DNA of 49,999 nucleotides from Hondaea fermentalgiana (GCA_014084085.1 NPFB01000193.1:1-49999), one strand, 5' to 3'. Shown: positions 27,197-38,100, numbered from the stretch's first letter. The notes: generated by a model not told the origin, from the sequence alone. Made by a program: numbers and translations.

Positions 27197-29539
27197 TCGT
27201 CATCGCCAGCTGCAACAGCGCCCAGCTCAAATCATAAAGAACAAATACCGGTGTTGAAACGTGTCGAAAAGGCAGAACCTGGCGATCAATCGGCTACGCA
27301 AAGTCGGCAGTCCACTTCTTCTGCAACGTGCGAGTCTCGCAGCGATCAAGAGGTGAAATTAAGCTCTTCAAGCCGCACAAAGCGCCACGTACGACAAATT
27401 TCGGCATCTTCATCGTCCTCGTCCTCATCCTCGTCCTCGTCTGCGCCATCATCACTGCCCTCCGATTCATCACCCTCTTCGCCCTCCACCCCTACCGGAT
27501 CGGCATTTTCATTCGAGCAAGTGTATAAGCTCCTCGAGGCTGCAGTGAAGGGCCAAATGGAACCCAATATCCCTATTCGCTTGCAGGCATCACCCATTTG
27601 CACCGAGGTGACGCAGTTCTTTGTACAAAATTCCACATCGAGACTCACGGAAGCAGAACGTCAAGAGTCTCTTGGCGACCCGGATCTCTTGGTCGGCGTC
27701 AAGTATCAAAGTTTCTCGAATGGCGAAATTTGGTGGTCATCTGAAAACGGATCAACGCGAGGCGTTGTCGCGCGCAAGATGAGCCGCCGCGTACGATCTT
27801 ACAAGTCAAGCGCAAATCAGAGCGACTCGCACGGGTTCGCGGGGCGATGGTTCAGTCTCTTGAGTCGCGATCATGCGGACGTCGAGGTGAAAAGAAGCAA
27901 CTGTAGGCTGTTTGTCGTGCCTGATTCACCTTCGCTGGTGCAATTCTGGCCGGACGACGAGTCTGGACAAGCACCCGGAGCCAGTTCAAAGCGCCAACGC
28001 ATCTCCCTTCCAACTCTTCCGGAGCGGGTCTCCTCTTCCTCTTCGCCCCCGTCCTCCTCGCGTCTCGCATCCCCTGTAAAGGGAATGTCATCAGTGAAAC
28101 CGAGCCCAGCGTCTGCGCCAACAAAGGGCGACACAGGCGATGGCCGAGGTCAACCTGTGTCCCCTGGCACAGATTCGATGCAGTCAGGCGAGGGCCCTTC
28201 TGGAAAGCATGGCTTGAGTTTGTTGTCATGCGTTTATAGCAAGGACAGCGGCGCGGCAGAGGACACCGTCCACGTGAACGGGGCGCTGCATGTTCACGGC
28301 GACACTGTCTTTAAAGGCGACTTGTGGGTGCGAAATTTACGCGTGCTTGGCACTCTTACCGTGGAGGGCGGTATCAATGGGCAGCTGGTGACGCCGCCAG
28401 AGGCTGCTGACTATGCTGAGTGGTTCGAAAAGCTCGATCCAAACGAGGAGATTGAGCCGGGTGATGTGGTGCAGCTGCGTTCTCCGGAACAGAAAATCAC
28501 AAAGGATACCTCCGGTCTTGGCCCCTTCCTCGTCGTGAGCACTACGCCATCTGTGGCGGCAGGTGTGCCGGAGGGCGTCAAGCGTCGCAGTGGTATGCTA
28601 TGCGGTTTCCTGGGTCAGGTTCCCATCAAGGTGCAAGGGCCGGTTCGTTGCGGAGACCTCTTGGTGCCGAGCGGAGACAGCGATGGGTACGCTGTGCAAG
28701 GGCGTATCTTTCACGCAAGCAACTACCAGCCTCTTGCCACAGCAATGGTGTCGTGTGGACCTGGACCGGATGTGGTGCTTTCGTTTGTGCGTTGGCCTCA
28801 TGACACGAAATGGAATGAATATCGCGATGAAGACAAGAACCAGCTCGCTTCGATCGAGCGTGTATGGGACAAGACCTTTGTCATGTCGGTGTTGTATCTC
28901 TTCAAAATTGTGGCGCTTTCAACGGGCATTTATCTTCCACGGTTTAACATGGACATTTACTTGGTATTACTGACCGTGGAGATCGCGTTGACAGTCTGGG
29001 CACTCTTTCACTTCCCCAACTATTACGAATTTGCCTGGGAAGGTCGCATTTATGAGGGTTCGTTGACGGTGAAACTCTTTGGATGTATTTTTTTGCTGTA
29101 TCAGCTCTTTGGTGGAAGTGACCCTGTGGAGCAAAATCAGGCGCTCACGAAGCGAGAAATTCGCGACGTTCTTGTGGACACAGCGTTTCTGTGTTACGAG
29201 ATCTTTTCTGGCTGGGTAGCCATTAATGTGATGGCGCAGACACGACGAGCCGTCAAGGAGCGCTGGGATTCGGTCGACCCGGACATTCTATTCGAATCCG
29301 ACTTCGAGCGCCGCAAACGCGTGCTGATCGGGAAAATCAGCAATTTTTTGCGGGGAGAGTCGAAAGCAATTGCGAACGACGTGAGCACTCACCACAATCC
29401 TCGTTGCGGTGAGAAAGCGACCAAAAGTATGACTCAAACGCACCGCGCGGTCAAGTTTTTGGAGGCCTCGCTCGGCCTGGACGGCGTCCCGCAAGCTGTC
29501 GATCGCGGGACAGCTGTGCGCACCAAGAAGCTTGAATAA
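26627..29539 (+). CDS. Multi-pass membrane protein with ADYAE/peptidase-G2-like segment (MYRF-like layout)
   Basis: 970 aa. Residues 1-295 are disordered, Gln/Met/His- then poly-Ser-rich. An unrecognised globular domain lies at about 296-445, followed by a Ser/Pro linker. Short beta-strand repeats at about 547-590 (NGALHVHGDTVFKGDLWVRN and on) lead into ADYAEWFEKLDPNEEIEPGD at 594-613. A beta-rich stretch with GFLGQVPIKVQGPVRCGDLL near 660-679 follows. This matches the ADYAE/peptidase-G2-like domain seen in phage tail and bacterial surface proteins. Several hydrophobic helices lie at about 751-770, 776-796, 814-830 and 850-869. The layout recalls MYRF-type regulators, in which a trimeric beta-helix domain cleaves itself to free a soluble N-terminal part from a membrane anchor. 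Whether this protein cleaves itself is unknown. Start is the first ATG. Confidence 0.78.
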
Positions 29540-29588
29540 CGCGTTGAATTCGTCTTATTTCACTGTACCTGATGTTATCCCTGGCTAA

Positions 29589-29616
29589 ATTTCGTCCCGT
29601 TTTTCGGGACGAAATT
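29589..29616. repeat. Hairpin-forming inverted repeat, arms AATTTCGTCCCG
   Basis: Arms AATTTCGTCCCG and CGGGACGAAATT are separated by a short T run. It lies inside the transposon-like element, directly left of the gap. Confidence 0.85.
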
Positions 29617-29627
29617 GTCGGCGAAAT

Positions 29628-29727
29628 NNNNNNNNNNNNNNNNNNNNNNNNNNNNNNNNNNNNNNNNNNNNNNNNNNNNNNNNNNNNNNNNNNNNNNNNN
29701 NNNNNNNNNNNNNNNNNNNNNNNNNNN
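29628..29727. other. Assembly gap, 100 N
   Basis: Exactly 100 N inside a repeat-rich element, so its real length is unknown. The short ATTTCGTCCC repeats on both sides probably defeated assembly. Confidence 0.98.
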
Positions 29728-29952
29728 CGTGAGCAGAGATTTCGTCCCAATTTCGTCCCGTTTTATGTGGCTAGCCAGGGTTATGATTTGATTTTTGTAT
29801 GATTTGATTTGTTCGGTTTGATTTCAGATCACATTCCCCTTGCTCTCCGCGGCACCGCAGAAAGACTTGTTCATTGATAGTACCATGTTTCATTCGTCAA
29901 AGGGGACAGCTCGCGGCCAGTGTTCGCTTCTGCGTCGGAACAAGAGAAGAAA

Positions 29953-30979
29953 TTACTTTTGCTTTCGTGCCCCATAGCGTTTAATGTTTTGCAGCTTTTC
30001 AATCGTCTCGGCGATACCCGCCAGCACACTCGCCTTGCGCTCCTTCTCTCGCATGGGTACGGGACGATCGAGATTGTGTTGCACATTTTGCAGACGGTCA
30101 ATCGCGGCAGCAAGCTCGAGAGAAAGTTCAGTAGCGTCAGCGAGACGATGACTCAGCTGCTTCTGGAGCTTACTCATGAGACTTTGTGCGCGTTGGAGCT
30201 CCTCGTCAGCAATTGCTAGATATGCTGCACCATCCTCGGCAATGTGGAAACCAGCCGAGAAGAGAAGCCTGCAATGCTCAGAGACAAGTCAGTGTCAAAA
30301 AATAACTCACGCAGCTCTCATGACGACTATAAACGAGTGCAACTTACATGGCTTTTCCTGGACCGGGGGCGGTGAGCCCGCAATCTCGAAGAGTGCTCTC
30401 GTTGGCGCGGACCTTGGACTTGACGAGAAGGCGTTGTTGCGCCACAGGCACACCGAGTCGACTTTGCAAGTTGAGCTTGATTTCTTCAATGGTCCATTCT
30501 TCGTGTGGCGCGACGACCTGAAATACGCGCTTACCTTGCTGCACGTTGACGAGCACAGCGCCGGCGTCTAGCTGCGACACGTCAATGGTTTCCTCTTCTT
30601 GTGCGCCTTGGTCAGCATCATCATCATCGTCATCTCCAGCCTCGTCTTGTTCGTCATCGTTGTCTTCAGCGTCGAGCTCTGAGGATGGGAGTGGGGTATC
30701 AAGAACGTGGGTGAATCGCTCGGTGAGCATGATCATACCTTTGATGGTGACATCAGCGCCTTGCTCGAGCTTTTTTCGCTCCGCGGCGCTCAGCACGTCG
30801 TGGAGCTTGGTCGCGTCTGGTCGTTCTTTGGCCTTGAGGAGAAGCCGTTGCGCTTCCACGACGAGACGTGAGTCGCACTCATCTCGAATGCGCTGCTTGA
30901 GCTCGCCAACAGAGGTTTCTGGCGCGACCGCGTCAACTTGAAAGCGAAGACTTTTGCACGCGAGCTTGACGCTGATCAT
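29953..30979 (-). CDS. Double ubiquitin-like protein with BAG-like helical C-terminus, two exons
   Basis: Exons 30348-30979 and 29953-30268 (minus strand) give 315 aa. UBL1 is at about 1-88 (MISVKLACKSLRFQVDAVAP onward). A very acidic linker (about 101-132) follows, then UBL2 at about 141-216. The splice completes the last strand of UBL2 (GPGKAM joined to LLFSAGF), which supports the intron. The final 90 residues are helical (DEELQRAQSLMSKLQKQLSH, then RKASVLAGIAETIEKLQNIK), in the size range and position of a BAG domain. UBL followed by BAG is the layout of BAG1-type Hsp70 nucleotide-exchange factors. The UBL calls are solid, but the BAG call is tentative. Without the splice the protein would lose this C-terminus. 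Confidence 0.75.
30269..30347 (-). other. Intron, 79 bp (GT-AG) in the double-UBL gene
   Basis: On the minus strand the donor GTAAGT starts at 30347 and the acceptor TTGCAG ends at 30269. ACTGAC lies at 30288-30293, about 19 nt from the acceptor. Splicing keeps frame (948 coding bases). Confidence 0.88.
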
Positions 30980-31378
30980 CTTCTTGTTTCTTATCCTACC
31001 ACACGGACGGCAGTCGCAACTCTATCAGGTATCTGCGGCTGCAGTCTCTCGTGCGTGTGAAGAAAGAGAGACTGGCCGCGATTGCGAAAGCTCAGCGCCC
31101 TGGCAGACCCGAGGACGCCCTTGCGCACCGTCTCGTCCACGATGCACCTATTGACCTTTTGATCGCGAGTTTTCACAAGAAAATTTTTGCCAAATCAAAA
31201 GAGAGAGACGGAGCAAATAGCCAGGGAAGACTCAGAAAGAGCGCCATGCTTGGAGACCTTGCTTGATTTTAGGAATAGGCCCTAGGCATACTAGGTTCAT
31301 TGTTGTTGATAGTGAAAAAAATTATGTAAGCCTATGTGCAAATCATCATTCTACATCAAGGTGAACGACATAGCATCA
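30980..31378. other. Intergenic region between two minus-strand genes
   Basis: 5' flank of the double-UBL gene and 3' flank of the WW-J-PH gene. No coding signal, repeat or clear regulatory site was seen. Confidence 0.45.
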
Positions 31379-33676
31379 TCATGAGCTCTCGGCGCGCGCG
31401 CGACGCGACGCACTCGAGCTCTTGCGTGCCGTCGGGGGTGCTCCCATGCTTTTGTGATGCTTGGGGCGCTTCCTGCGCGCGCCCTTCTTCTTCTTCGGAT
31501 TACGTTCGGCATGAAAGCGCTCAAACCATTCCTCGTTCTTTTGCAAGTGAATCACGAGGAGCGTGAGTCGCGAGTGCAGAAATTCACGCTGACGCTGATC
31601 AGGAGCCTCGAGATCGTAGGAGCGGTCGGCAGTGAGGATACTCAGGTACTTGTGTTCCTTGCGCAGACTGCCCGTGGCCAAGAGAGCTCCAGTTTGCATA
31701 CCCTTGGTGACCTTCGTGACGTCTTGAATCTTGATACGCTTCATGTTCTCGAGCTCGGCCTCCGAAGGCTCGAGGTTGCGCTTCTTGGCAATGTGAAGCC
31801 ATTCATGGTCAGTGCTGAGCCAGAACATGCGACGGTGCACAAACTGACGATCGATGAACTTCCATCCGTATGGTTTGCGCGAGTGCGGGTGTTTGCGAAT
31901 CGCAGTTCCAGAAACGATAAAGTTGATAAAGCTTTGCACGACCGAGGCGTGCACCTGATACTGCTGGAGGCCCATGCGATCGTACAGTTTGCGCTCCCAT
32001 GGATCGGAGAGACACTGGTATGCTTGTCCAATTTGGGCCGACTTCTTTTGCGCCGCGTCGCGCTCGGCGTCGTTGCCCTTGAACTTGTCAGGGTGGTACT
32101 TCATCATCGCGCGATGGTACGCCTTTTTCAGCTGCGCGGCCGACACTTCGGGCTCCACCTCGAGAAGTTTGTAGTAGCAGCCCTCTTCGAGCTCGCGCAC
32201 CTGCTTCTGGGCCCTAGCCACCGCCTCCGCCTCTGCCTGTACGGCCCGAAGTTGCTCGTCGACATCCTTTTCTTCTTCCTCGATGTTCCCGTACGGGATG
32301 ACTGAGTCCGTGTTGGCACCATTCTCGCGTACAGCGGCGCCGGGCCGCGGGCGCGATTGAAAAGAAGCCTCGTCCGCGCCGTTAGGGCCGCCTAGACTTT
32401 GCAGGACCTCGTTAATGTAGGCCTCCTTGTCAAAGTCGGTGTCTTCGGACAGGGCGCGAGCGCGTTCTTGCATCCTGTGGATGCTCTGGCGACGCTCCAT
32501 GAGACTATCTGCGTACTCTTCAAGTTCGGACAGGAGGCCGGCGGTGTATGATCCGGCGCCATTGGCCCCCATACCGTCATTTTCAGGGGTGAGACTCTCA
32601 TTAAAGCTGGCCTCCTTGCTGCCGACAACGCCGGGCGTCTGCGAGGACGGAGCAGCCGGGTTGGCGTCGGCATCGCCCGACTCGGCCGTGGGCCCCACCA
32701 TAACGAAGCCCATGGGCCCATCGCTCGCGGGGGCCGAGGCTGAAGCCGTGGCCGGGGTCGAGGACGAAGCAGATGCAGAGGCCGAGGCGCTTCCAGCGAG
32801 ATCTCCATCCGCTGGCGCCGGAGCAATGTTCAAAGGACTGTCTGCACCGTTGTCGTCTCCCGATGACCCCATGGGCGCAGGGGGCGAGCCCATCGAGTCT
32901 GCGATATGTGCTGCGGGGGCAAAGCTCGACTGCAGCGTGAGCTCGCGAAGTTCCTGGATTTGCGACTGCAAGACCTTCCACTCGGACTTGAGGCGAACCA
33001 TGTGTTCCTCGCGCTCCCGCTGCAACTGGCGACGCGCCTCCTCGATTTCGCCCCAGGCCGTGCGAAGCGCCGGGACCTCGGCGGAGGGCGTCGTGGCGCT
33101 GCTCGAGCTGCTCGACGTACGGTCACAGTCTGCGCCATCCGAGGAGGGCGGGTGGGCATGCTCGCTGGTTTGCAGCACGCGATCGGCCTCGAGGAGCTCG
33201 GGCGGCTTGGTCCATCGGGACTCCTTCGTGTGGCGGTTGAAAAAGTACGTGCGCCGGTGCTCAGGCGAGTACACCTCGATCCAGACAGCGCGAGGCTTGC
33301 GCGTAGGCTTGCCGCGTTTCTCTTCGTACGAGGATGGCGGGACCTTGGGCGGGTCCCTCTCGGGTCCGGGCGTAATCGAGGCAGCGCGCTTCGACGATTT
33401 GCCGGTCTGATCTTGCTCGGGCTGTTGCTGCTCGGGCGCGGCATCTTCGTCGAGCTTCGCCTTGTTCGAGAGCGTCAGCAGCGGGCCTTCCGACGCGGGT
33501 CTCGTCCACGTGCTGCGGCGCGTTTTCTTGTTAAAGTAGTACGGTCGCTTGTACGTCGGGTCCAGTCCCTTGTACCACCCTGGCGGCAGGCCTTCCTTGC
33601 TCGGTCGTCCTGCGCTCCTGGGCAGCGTCGCCGAGGTCCTCTTGGCGGCCTCCTCGCCGGGCACCTGCTCCGCCAT
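31379..33676 (-). CDS. WW-WW-J-domain-PH-like protein
   Basis: A 765-aa protein with an unusual domain order. WW1 is at about 30-60 (GLPPGWYKGLDPTYKRPYYF, then TWTRP) and WW2 at about 130-160 (YFFNRHTKESRWTKPPE). A helical Arg/Glu-rich stretch lies at about 205-250, followed by a long Ala/Ser-rich disordered region. A second helix precedes the J domain at about 500-570, which has an intact HPD (MMKYHPDKF) and should stimulate Hsp70 ATPase. A PH-like domain follows at about 595-715 (FVHRRMFWLSTDHEWLHIAK), and the C-terminus is very basic (NPKKKKGARRKRPKHHK). WW domains bind proline motifs and PH domains bind lipids or proteins, so it may place Hsp70 at a particular site. The start is the ATG at 33676. 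A second, degenerate J-PH gene lies at 43207-44274. Confidence 0.85.
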   Translation of the reverse strand: MAEQVPGEEAAKRTSATLPRSAGRPSKEGLPPGWYKGLDPTYKRPYYFNKKTRRSTWTRPASEGPLLTLSNKAKLDEDAAPEQQQPEQDQTGKSSKRAASITPGPERDPPKVPPSSYEEKRGKPTRKPRAVWIEVYSPEHRRTYFFNRHTKESRWTKPPELLEADRVLQTSEHAHPPSSDGADCDRTSSSSSSATTPSAEVPALRTAWGEIEEARRQLQREREEHMVRLKSEWKVLQSQIQELRELTLQSSFAPAAHIADSMGSPPAPMGSSGDDNGADSPLNIAPAPADGDLAGSASASASASSSTPATASASAPASDGPMGFVMVGPTAESGDADANPAAPSSQTPGVVGSKEASFNESLTPENDGMGANGAGSYTAGLLSELEEYADSLMERRQSIHRMQERARALSEDTDFDKEAYINEVLQSLGGPNGADEASFQSRPRPGAAVRENGANTDSVIPYGNIEEEEKDVDEQLRAVQAEAEAVARAQKQVRELEEGCYYKLLEVEPEVSAAQLKKAYHRAMMKYHPDKFKGNDAERDAAQKKSAQIGQAYQCLSDPWERKLYDRMGLQQYQVHASVVQSFINFIVSGTAIRKHPHSRKPYGWKFIDRQFVHRRMFWLSTDHEWLHIAKKRNLEPSEAELENMKRIKIQDVTKVTKGMQTGALLATGSLRKEHKYLSILTADRSYDLEAPDQRQREFLHSRLTLLVIHLQKNEEWFERFHAERNPKKKKGARRKRPKHHKSMGAPPTARKSSSASRRARAESS

Positions 33677-35191
33677 CGTCACGGTCGCCTCGACCTGCGC
33701 AGGTTAGCCGATGAGGTCGATCGATTCCCCGAATGGTTCAAACAGTCCGCGAGCGACGGCGCGACGGCGCGAGCGAGCGAGCGAGCGAGGGCGCGAGCTG
33801 TCGCTCTGCGTTCTCCTCGCCGCCCTCCGCTGCCGCCTGGCCTCCCGCCGCCCTTCTCCGCGGCGCTGCGCGTCTCCCGCCCTCCCCCGCTCGCGCGGCT
33901 TCTGCCGTCGCGGCGCCGAAATGGACTGCTGCCGCTCGCCCGCACGCGGTCCCGCCCGCGGCCGGCTCCCTCGCGGCGCCTGGCGCCCCCTGCGGCGCCT
34001 CGGCCGGCCTCCGCCGCGCGCGGCGCTCGCGCGCTCGCGGTCGCTGTCTGCGGCGGCCTCCGCGCGCGCGCCGTGGTCGCCCGCGCTGTCGATCGGGCTC
34101 TGTTTGTTTGCTTCGCCGCTTGCTTGCGCGCTTGGCTGCTCGCTCGCGCCGCTTTGCTCGGCTGCGCCCTGCGCGCAAGTGGGTTATACGCCGCGCCGCA
34201 CTTGCGGCCGCGCCATAGTCGACTGTGGCCGCGCGCCGTGATAGGCCTGCGACCTGGCTACTCTGTTCGCCCGGCTGGCGGGTCACTCATTCTCTCGGTC
34301 GATCACCGTGGCGTCTCTGGGCGATCGTTCATGCGCTCCGTCGCGCCAGCGAGCAAGCGCAGGAGCAGACGCGAGAGCTCGCGAGCTCGCGCGCATCGGA
34401 GGAGGGGCGTGAGGAAGGAGGAGGAGAAGAACCTTGCTGGCCGGCCGGCTGGCTGAGCGAGCCTCGGCAGCAGTGCAGACAGCACGGCATGCGCTTGTGC
34501 AGCGCGTGCAGGCCTCGGCTGAAAAAGACATTCTGCAGTCAGCGCGCCTCGCCGCTTGCGCTTCCCCGACCGAGCCTGCGAGACGCCGAACCCGAGAGCG
34601 ACGAAGGCGCCGCAGAAGGCCCTTCTGCGAGCTGCCAGCTGCTGCGCTGCACTGCACCGCTCGCGCCGGCGCGCCGCTCGCTAGCGCAGTCGCTCGCTCG
34701 CTCGCTCGCTGCCGCTTGCAGTTGCTCGCGCGCGCGGGCGGACGCAGGGTCCTTCCTTGGCGACCCATCGTCCCAGGGTGCACGGAGGCGGCAAAGACCC
34801 CGCGTGCCCCGCCGCGGTGCACATGGCCCCCGCCGCGATGGCGCGTGCACCCCGCGCTAGGGGGGTAGAAAGGAAGTGGGTCCTTCCCCGGCGCAGACCC
34901 GGGGGTGCGCGCACACACCCCTGGGTACACACCGTTTTGGCTCGCCTTGACCTGGTGGCGTGAAAAGCGCAGGAGACAGAGGCGAGAGATGGGGGCAAGC
35001 GGACGCGCGTGCTTGCAGTCGCTTACTTAGTTGGCGCGGCGCAACGCGGCGCGGCGAGCTGTAAAGCGGAAGGGCTGGTTGGGGCCACCGCGGACGCCCT
35101 CATCTAAGAACGAAAAAAGTGCTCGCTCGCACGCATCCTCGCTCGTCCGCGTGCGTGCCGCGGCAATTTTTTTTAAAGGGGAAACCAAAAC
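33677..35191. promoter_or_regulatory. 1.5-kb divergent GC-rich intergenic region
   Basis: Shared upstream region of the WW-J-PH gene (-) and the cyclic-nucleotide-domain gene (+). It holds GAGC repeats at about 33773-33792, CGCT repeats near 34688-34710 and a GGGGGTGCGCGC palindrome at 34901-34922 that recurs at 42501. Overlapping open frames on all strands are Arg/Ala/Pro-rich and are not credible genes. Confidence 0.5.
34901..34922. promoter_or_regulatory. Near-palindrome GGGGGTGCGCGC-type element, copy 1
   Basis: A 22-bp near-palindrome 270-290 bp upstream of the cyclic-nucleotide-domain gene. Twenty of 22 positions match the element at 42501-42522, which is also upstream of a plus-strand gene. 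Confidence 0.45.
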
Positions 35192-38100
35192 ATGGAAAGC
35201 AGACCGTCTGTGTCGCGGCTGGTGCGCGCGGCGCGAGAAGCAGCGGAAATTCGTGCAAAGGAAGAAGCTTCAGCTACAGACGATACGAGCGAAGCGCATG
35301 GAGCATCAAAGGCCGCGCGTGACCCAGAGGAAGAAGAAAAGGAGCTCGAACGAACCAAGGTGAAAGCTGAACTTCTCAGGGCCAACTCCTTCGTAAATCG
35401 TCTCCCCCCACGACTCCAACAGGAACTCGCTTGTGCCGCAAAGGTTCGAATTGTGCACGAGGAAAGCCCCGTCATTCTCGAGCAAGGAGACGACGTGCAC
35501 AAGCTGGCAATACTGTGCGAAGGTGAAGCCATTGTGACGCACAAGGCGGACGCTGACGATCGCCATGGCGTCGAGCGTCCTGTGCGAATCGACCAGGCAC
35601 CAGCGTCGTACGGAGCCTACGCTCTCTTGTCTGGGGATGAGGAGCAACCCGAGACAGTGCGTGCCATTGGTCCAGATTGTTTGTGTCTTGAGCTGAACGG
35701 TGATGACTTTGACGAGATTTTGAGCAATCACAATAACGCTGGATTCGTACTGGAACTTCGACGTGAGGCACGGCAGGCTGGTCTTCTTGATCGTGTCCCC
35801 TTGCTCTCCGGCCTTAACGACATGCAAAAAGTCCAGATCCTACACGCCATGCGTGCCATTGTCTTTCAGGATGGAGAGATTCTCGCTGCGCGTGCGGCGC
35901 GCGAGGAGGTATTTCTCCTTGTAGTGAATGGGACTGTACGTGTCACAGACCTTGACGCTACAGAGGAAATAGAGGGTGACAGCTCCTCATCGGTGCCCGC
36001 CCCAGTCTCGCAAGTCTCTTATTTTGGCGAATTTGCTCTCTTGGACGATCAACGAAATGCTCAAACCCTGGTTGCCGAGGGAGAGGTAGTCTGTCTCTAT
36101 ATGCATCGCCTCGCTTTCCTTGAGCAGGTTCCGCACCTGCGAAGGTTCCTCGTCGAGTGGGTTCAAGCGAGCCAGCGACAGTCCGAGCGCAGGACAAAGG
36201 GCCAAGAGCGGCCAGAGGATTCGAGGCCCACAAGCAGCGCCAGTCGCATGAGCAAAGGCAGTGAGAACGATACCCATGGTCCCCGTGCGCATTGCTTTGA
36301 TCTCGACAAACCGCTTTGCAAGTCATTTGCTGCAAGCATTGACAAAAGCGCTTCTGAAGCTTTTGAAATCCTTGTGCCTGCCAGGTCTGAGGATGCAAAA
36401 CCTCGACGCATGGCCTTTGAGTCCGTATACGAGGCTCTAGCTCTTCGCGTCTTCCACAAAAAGATAGCAAACAGCGAATTCACGAAGACTTTCCAGATCG
36501 TGTCGTCGCGATCCCAAGCATCCCCAGCGCTCAGATCACTGCGCGGTGAGATACCTGCCGTTTCGTCGAATCTTCTCGACGTTCTAGCCAGCGCGCAAAG
36601 GGAAGAAAAGCTACGAAAAAAGAAAAAGAAGAAAAAGAAGAACAAGAACCAAAAGAAAAACAAAAAGGGAAACGCCATGGGATCATCCGCGGCAATCGCT
36701 CGGATCGAGACCCCTCTCGCTGCTGCAGGACAGGATTCTGCGCTCTTGTCCCTTACAAGTCGCCTTGCACATCACGTGCGAACGATTTTGCAATCGGACC
36801 CTGAGCAACGAAGCCAAGAAGATCTTCGCGTGCTGCATGGCCTCTTTGCCCAAAACAAGGTGGTTGCCCGCCTGGCACTTCGCCTCGACGCGCCGATCGA
36901 GCACCGTCTCTTTTCACACGCGCGATTTGCAACCTTTGAGGCAGGCCAGTCGCTATGGCAAGAAGGAGACGCCATGACTGGTGTCTATATGGTTCTACGA
37001 GGTCAAGTTCACACGAGCATGCGTGAGCGTATCGGTACTTCGGGCACAGTCGTGCCGAAACCTCTTGGAACAATATGCGCAGGTGGTTCTCTTGGTGAGC
37101 TATCTCTCTTGGACCCGGAACACAAAGTATATACCAAGGCGCTGTACACAGCACAAGCTCTCTGCGATACCGAGGTGCTTGTCCTTGACGCGCAGAGCTT
37201 TCATGCGCATTGTGTTCCGCAGGACCTGTTGCGCCAGCGAATCGCTGACGTGAGCTCGATTGAGCAACTCTCGTGTACGCGTGGGGAGGCCAATTTTGCC
37301 GCAATCATGCCCCTTGCCTTCCAAATCGATTATGCCCACTTTCCCAAGGACTTTGTTTTCTCGCAGGCGGGGGATTTTTTCGAGCCTGGTTGGTGCCATT
37401 TCATCATGTCTGGCGAAATTGGCGTCTATGAATACAATCTCGATCGCCAGTGCTGGGAGGAGCTGTCAAGACTTGGACCCGGCGAATTCATGTCAATCGC
37501 AGACGCCTCTCCAACGCTTGCCCTTGCTGCCGTCTCGTTTGTGTCAACAAAGAAGCTCTCGCGTGCTACGCTTCAAGCCCTCGACGAGACAGCTGCTGCC
37601 GAGATGAACCAGGTGGCTACTTTTCGTGCCCAATTTCGAAAGGCTGACGATGTGCATGGGGTTCGGGCAAGATTGGCAGCGGCCAAAATTTGTCTCCCAA
37701 CCTTTGTACAACGCCAGGGCGGGCCATTGCAGCGCCCCTCCATCGCAGCTCTCGCTGCCAGCACTCGGGCAAAGCATGCAGACGCCCAAGCGTCCAAGGT
37801 CAAAATGTCGCGACTGGCACCATTATTCAAGGACGGCAAGGTACCGCCGGATCAAGATGGTTCGAGCGATGCCGGATCGCAGGATCTGACGCAGTATCCA
37901 GCAGACCCGGACCTGCAGCAAGAGCAGCGTCAACAGCAAGATGTTGAAGCTAAACCTGTATGGTCGTGGGCAGCGCTTCCATCTGCCGAGCCTCAACAAG
38001 ACGGAGAAGACTCCGATACACCGCACAGCGGTCTCACACGGGAAAACGCGCTTGGGGCTCTTCGCCTGGTCGAGCGCCATTATTCAATGGCCATCGAAGA

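Larger units (their letters stand above)
29579..29780. mobile_element. Small non-autonomous DNA-transposon-like element (MITE) interrupted by the gap
   Basis: Ends are exact inverted repeats, CCCTGGCTA at 29579-29587 and TAGCCAGGG at 29772-29780. Each is flanked outside by TTAT (29575-29578 and 29781-29784), as expected for a 4-bp target duplication. Further in, CGGGACGAAATTG at the left (from 29605) is matched in inverted orientation at the right (ending 29760), and the unit ATTTCGTCCC recurs several times. Ends starting CCC next to a TTAN target recall piggyBac-type elements, but this is an inference. No coding sequence is visible; the middle is 100 N. Confidence 0.7.
29540..29952. other. 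Intergenic region with transposon-like element and assembly gap
   Basis: The 3' flanks of a plus-strand and a minus-strand gene converge here. The left half is taken up by the element at 29579-29780. The remainder (29785-29952) is AT-richer and shows nothing further. Confidence 0.55.

Noticed and set aside
32906..34456. Plus-strand open frame (516 codons) across the WW-J-PH 5' end and upstream spacer
   Set aside because: Arg/Ala/Leu-rich antisense sequence without domain features; it covers a promoter and the 5' coding part of a well-supported gene.
33683..34998. Small genes in the 33.7-35.2 kb GC-rich spacer
   Set aside because: All frames are open because of GC content, and residues are dominated by Arg, Ala, Pro and Ser. 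No motif was found on either strand.
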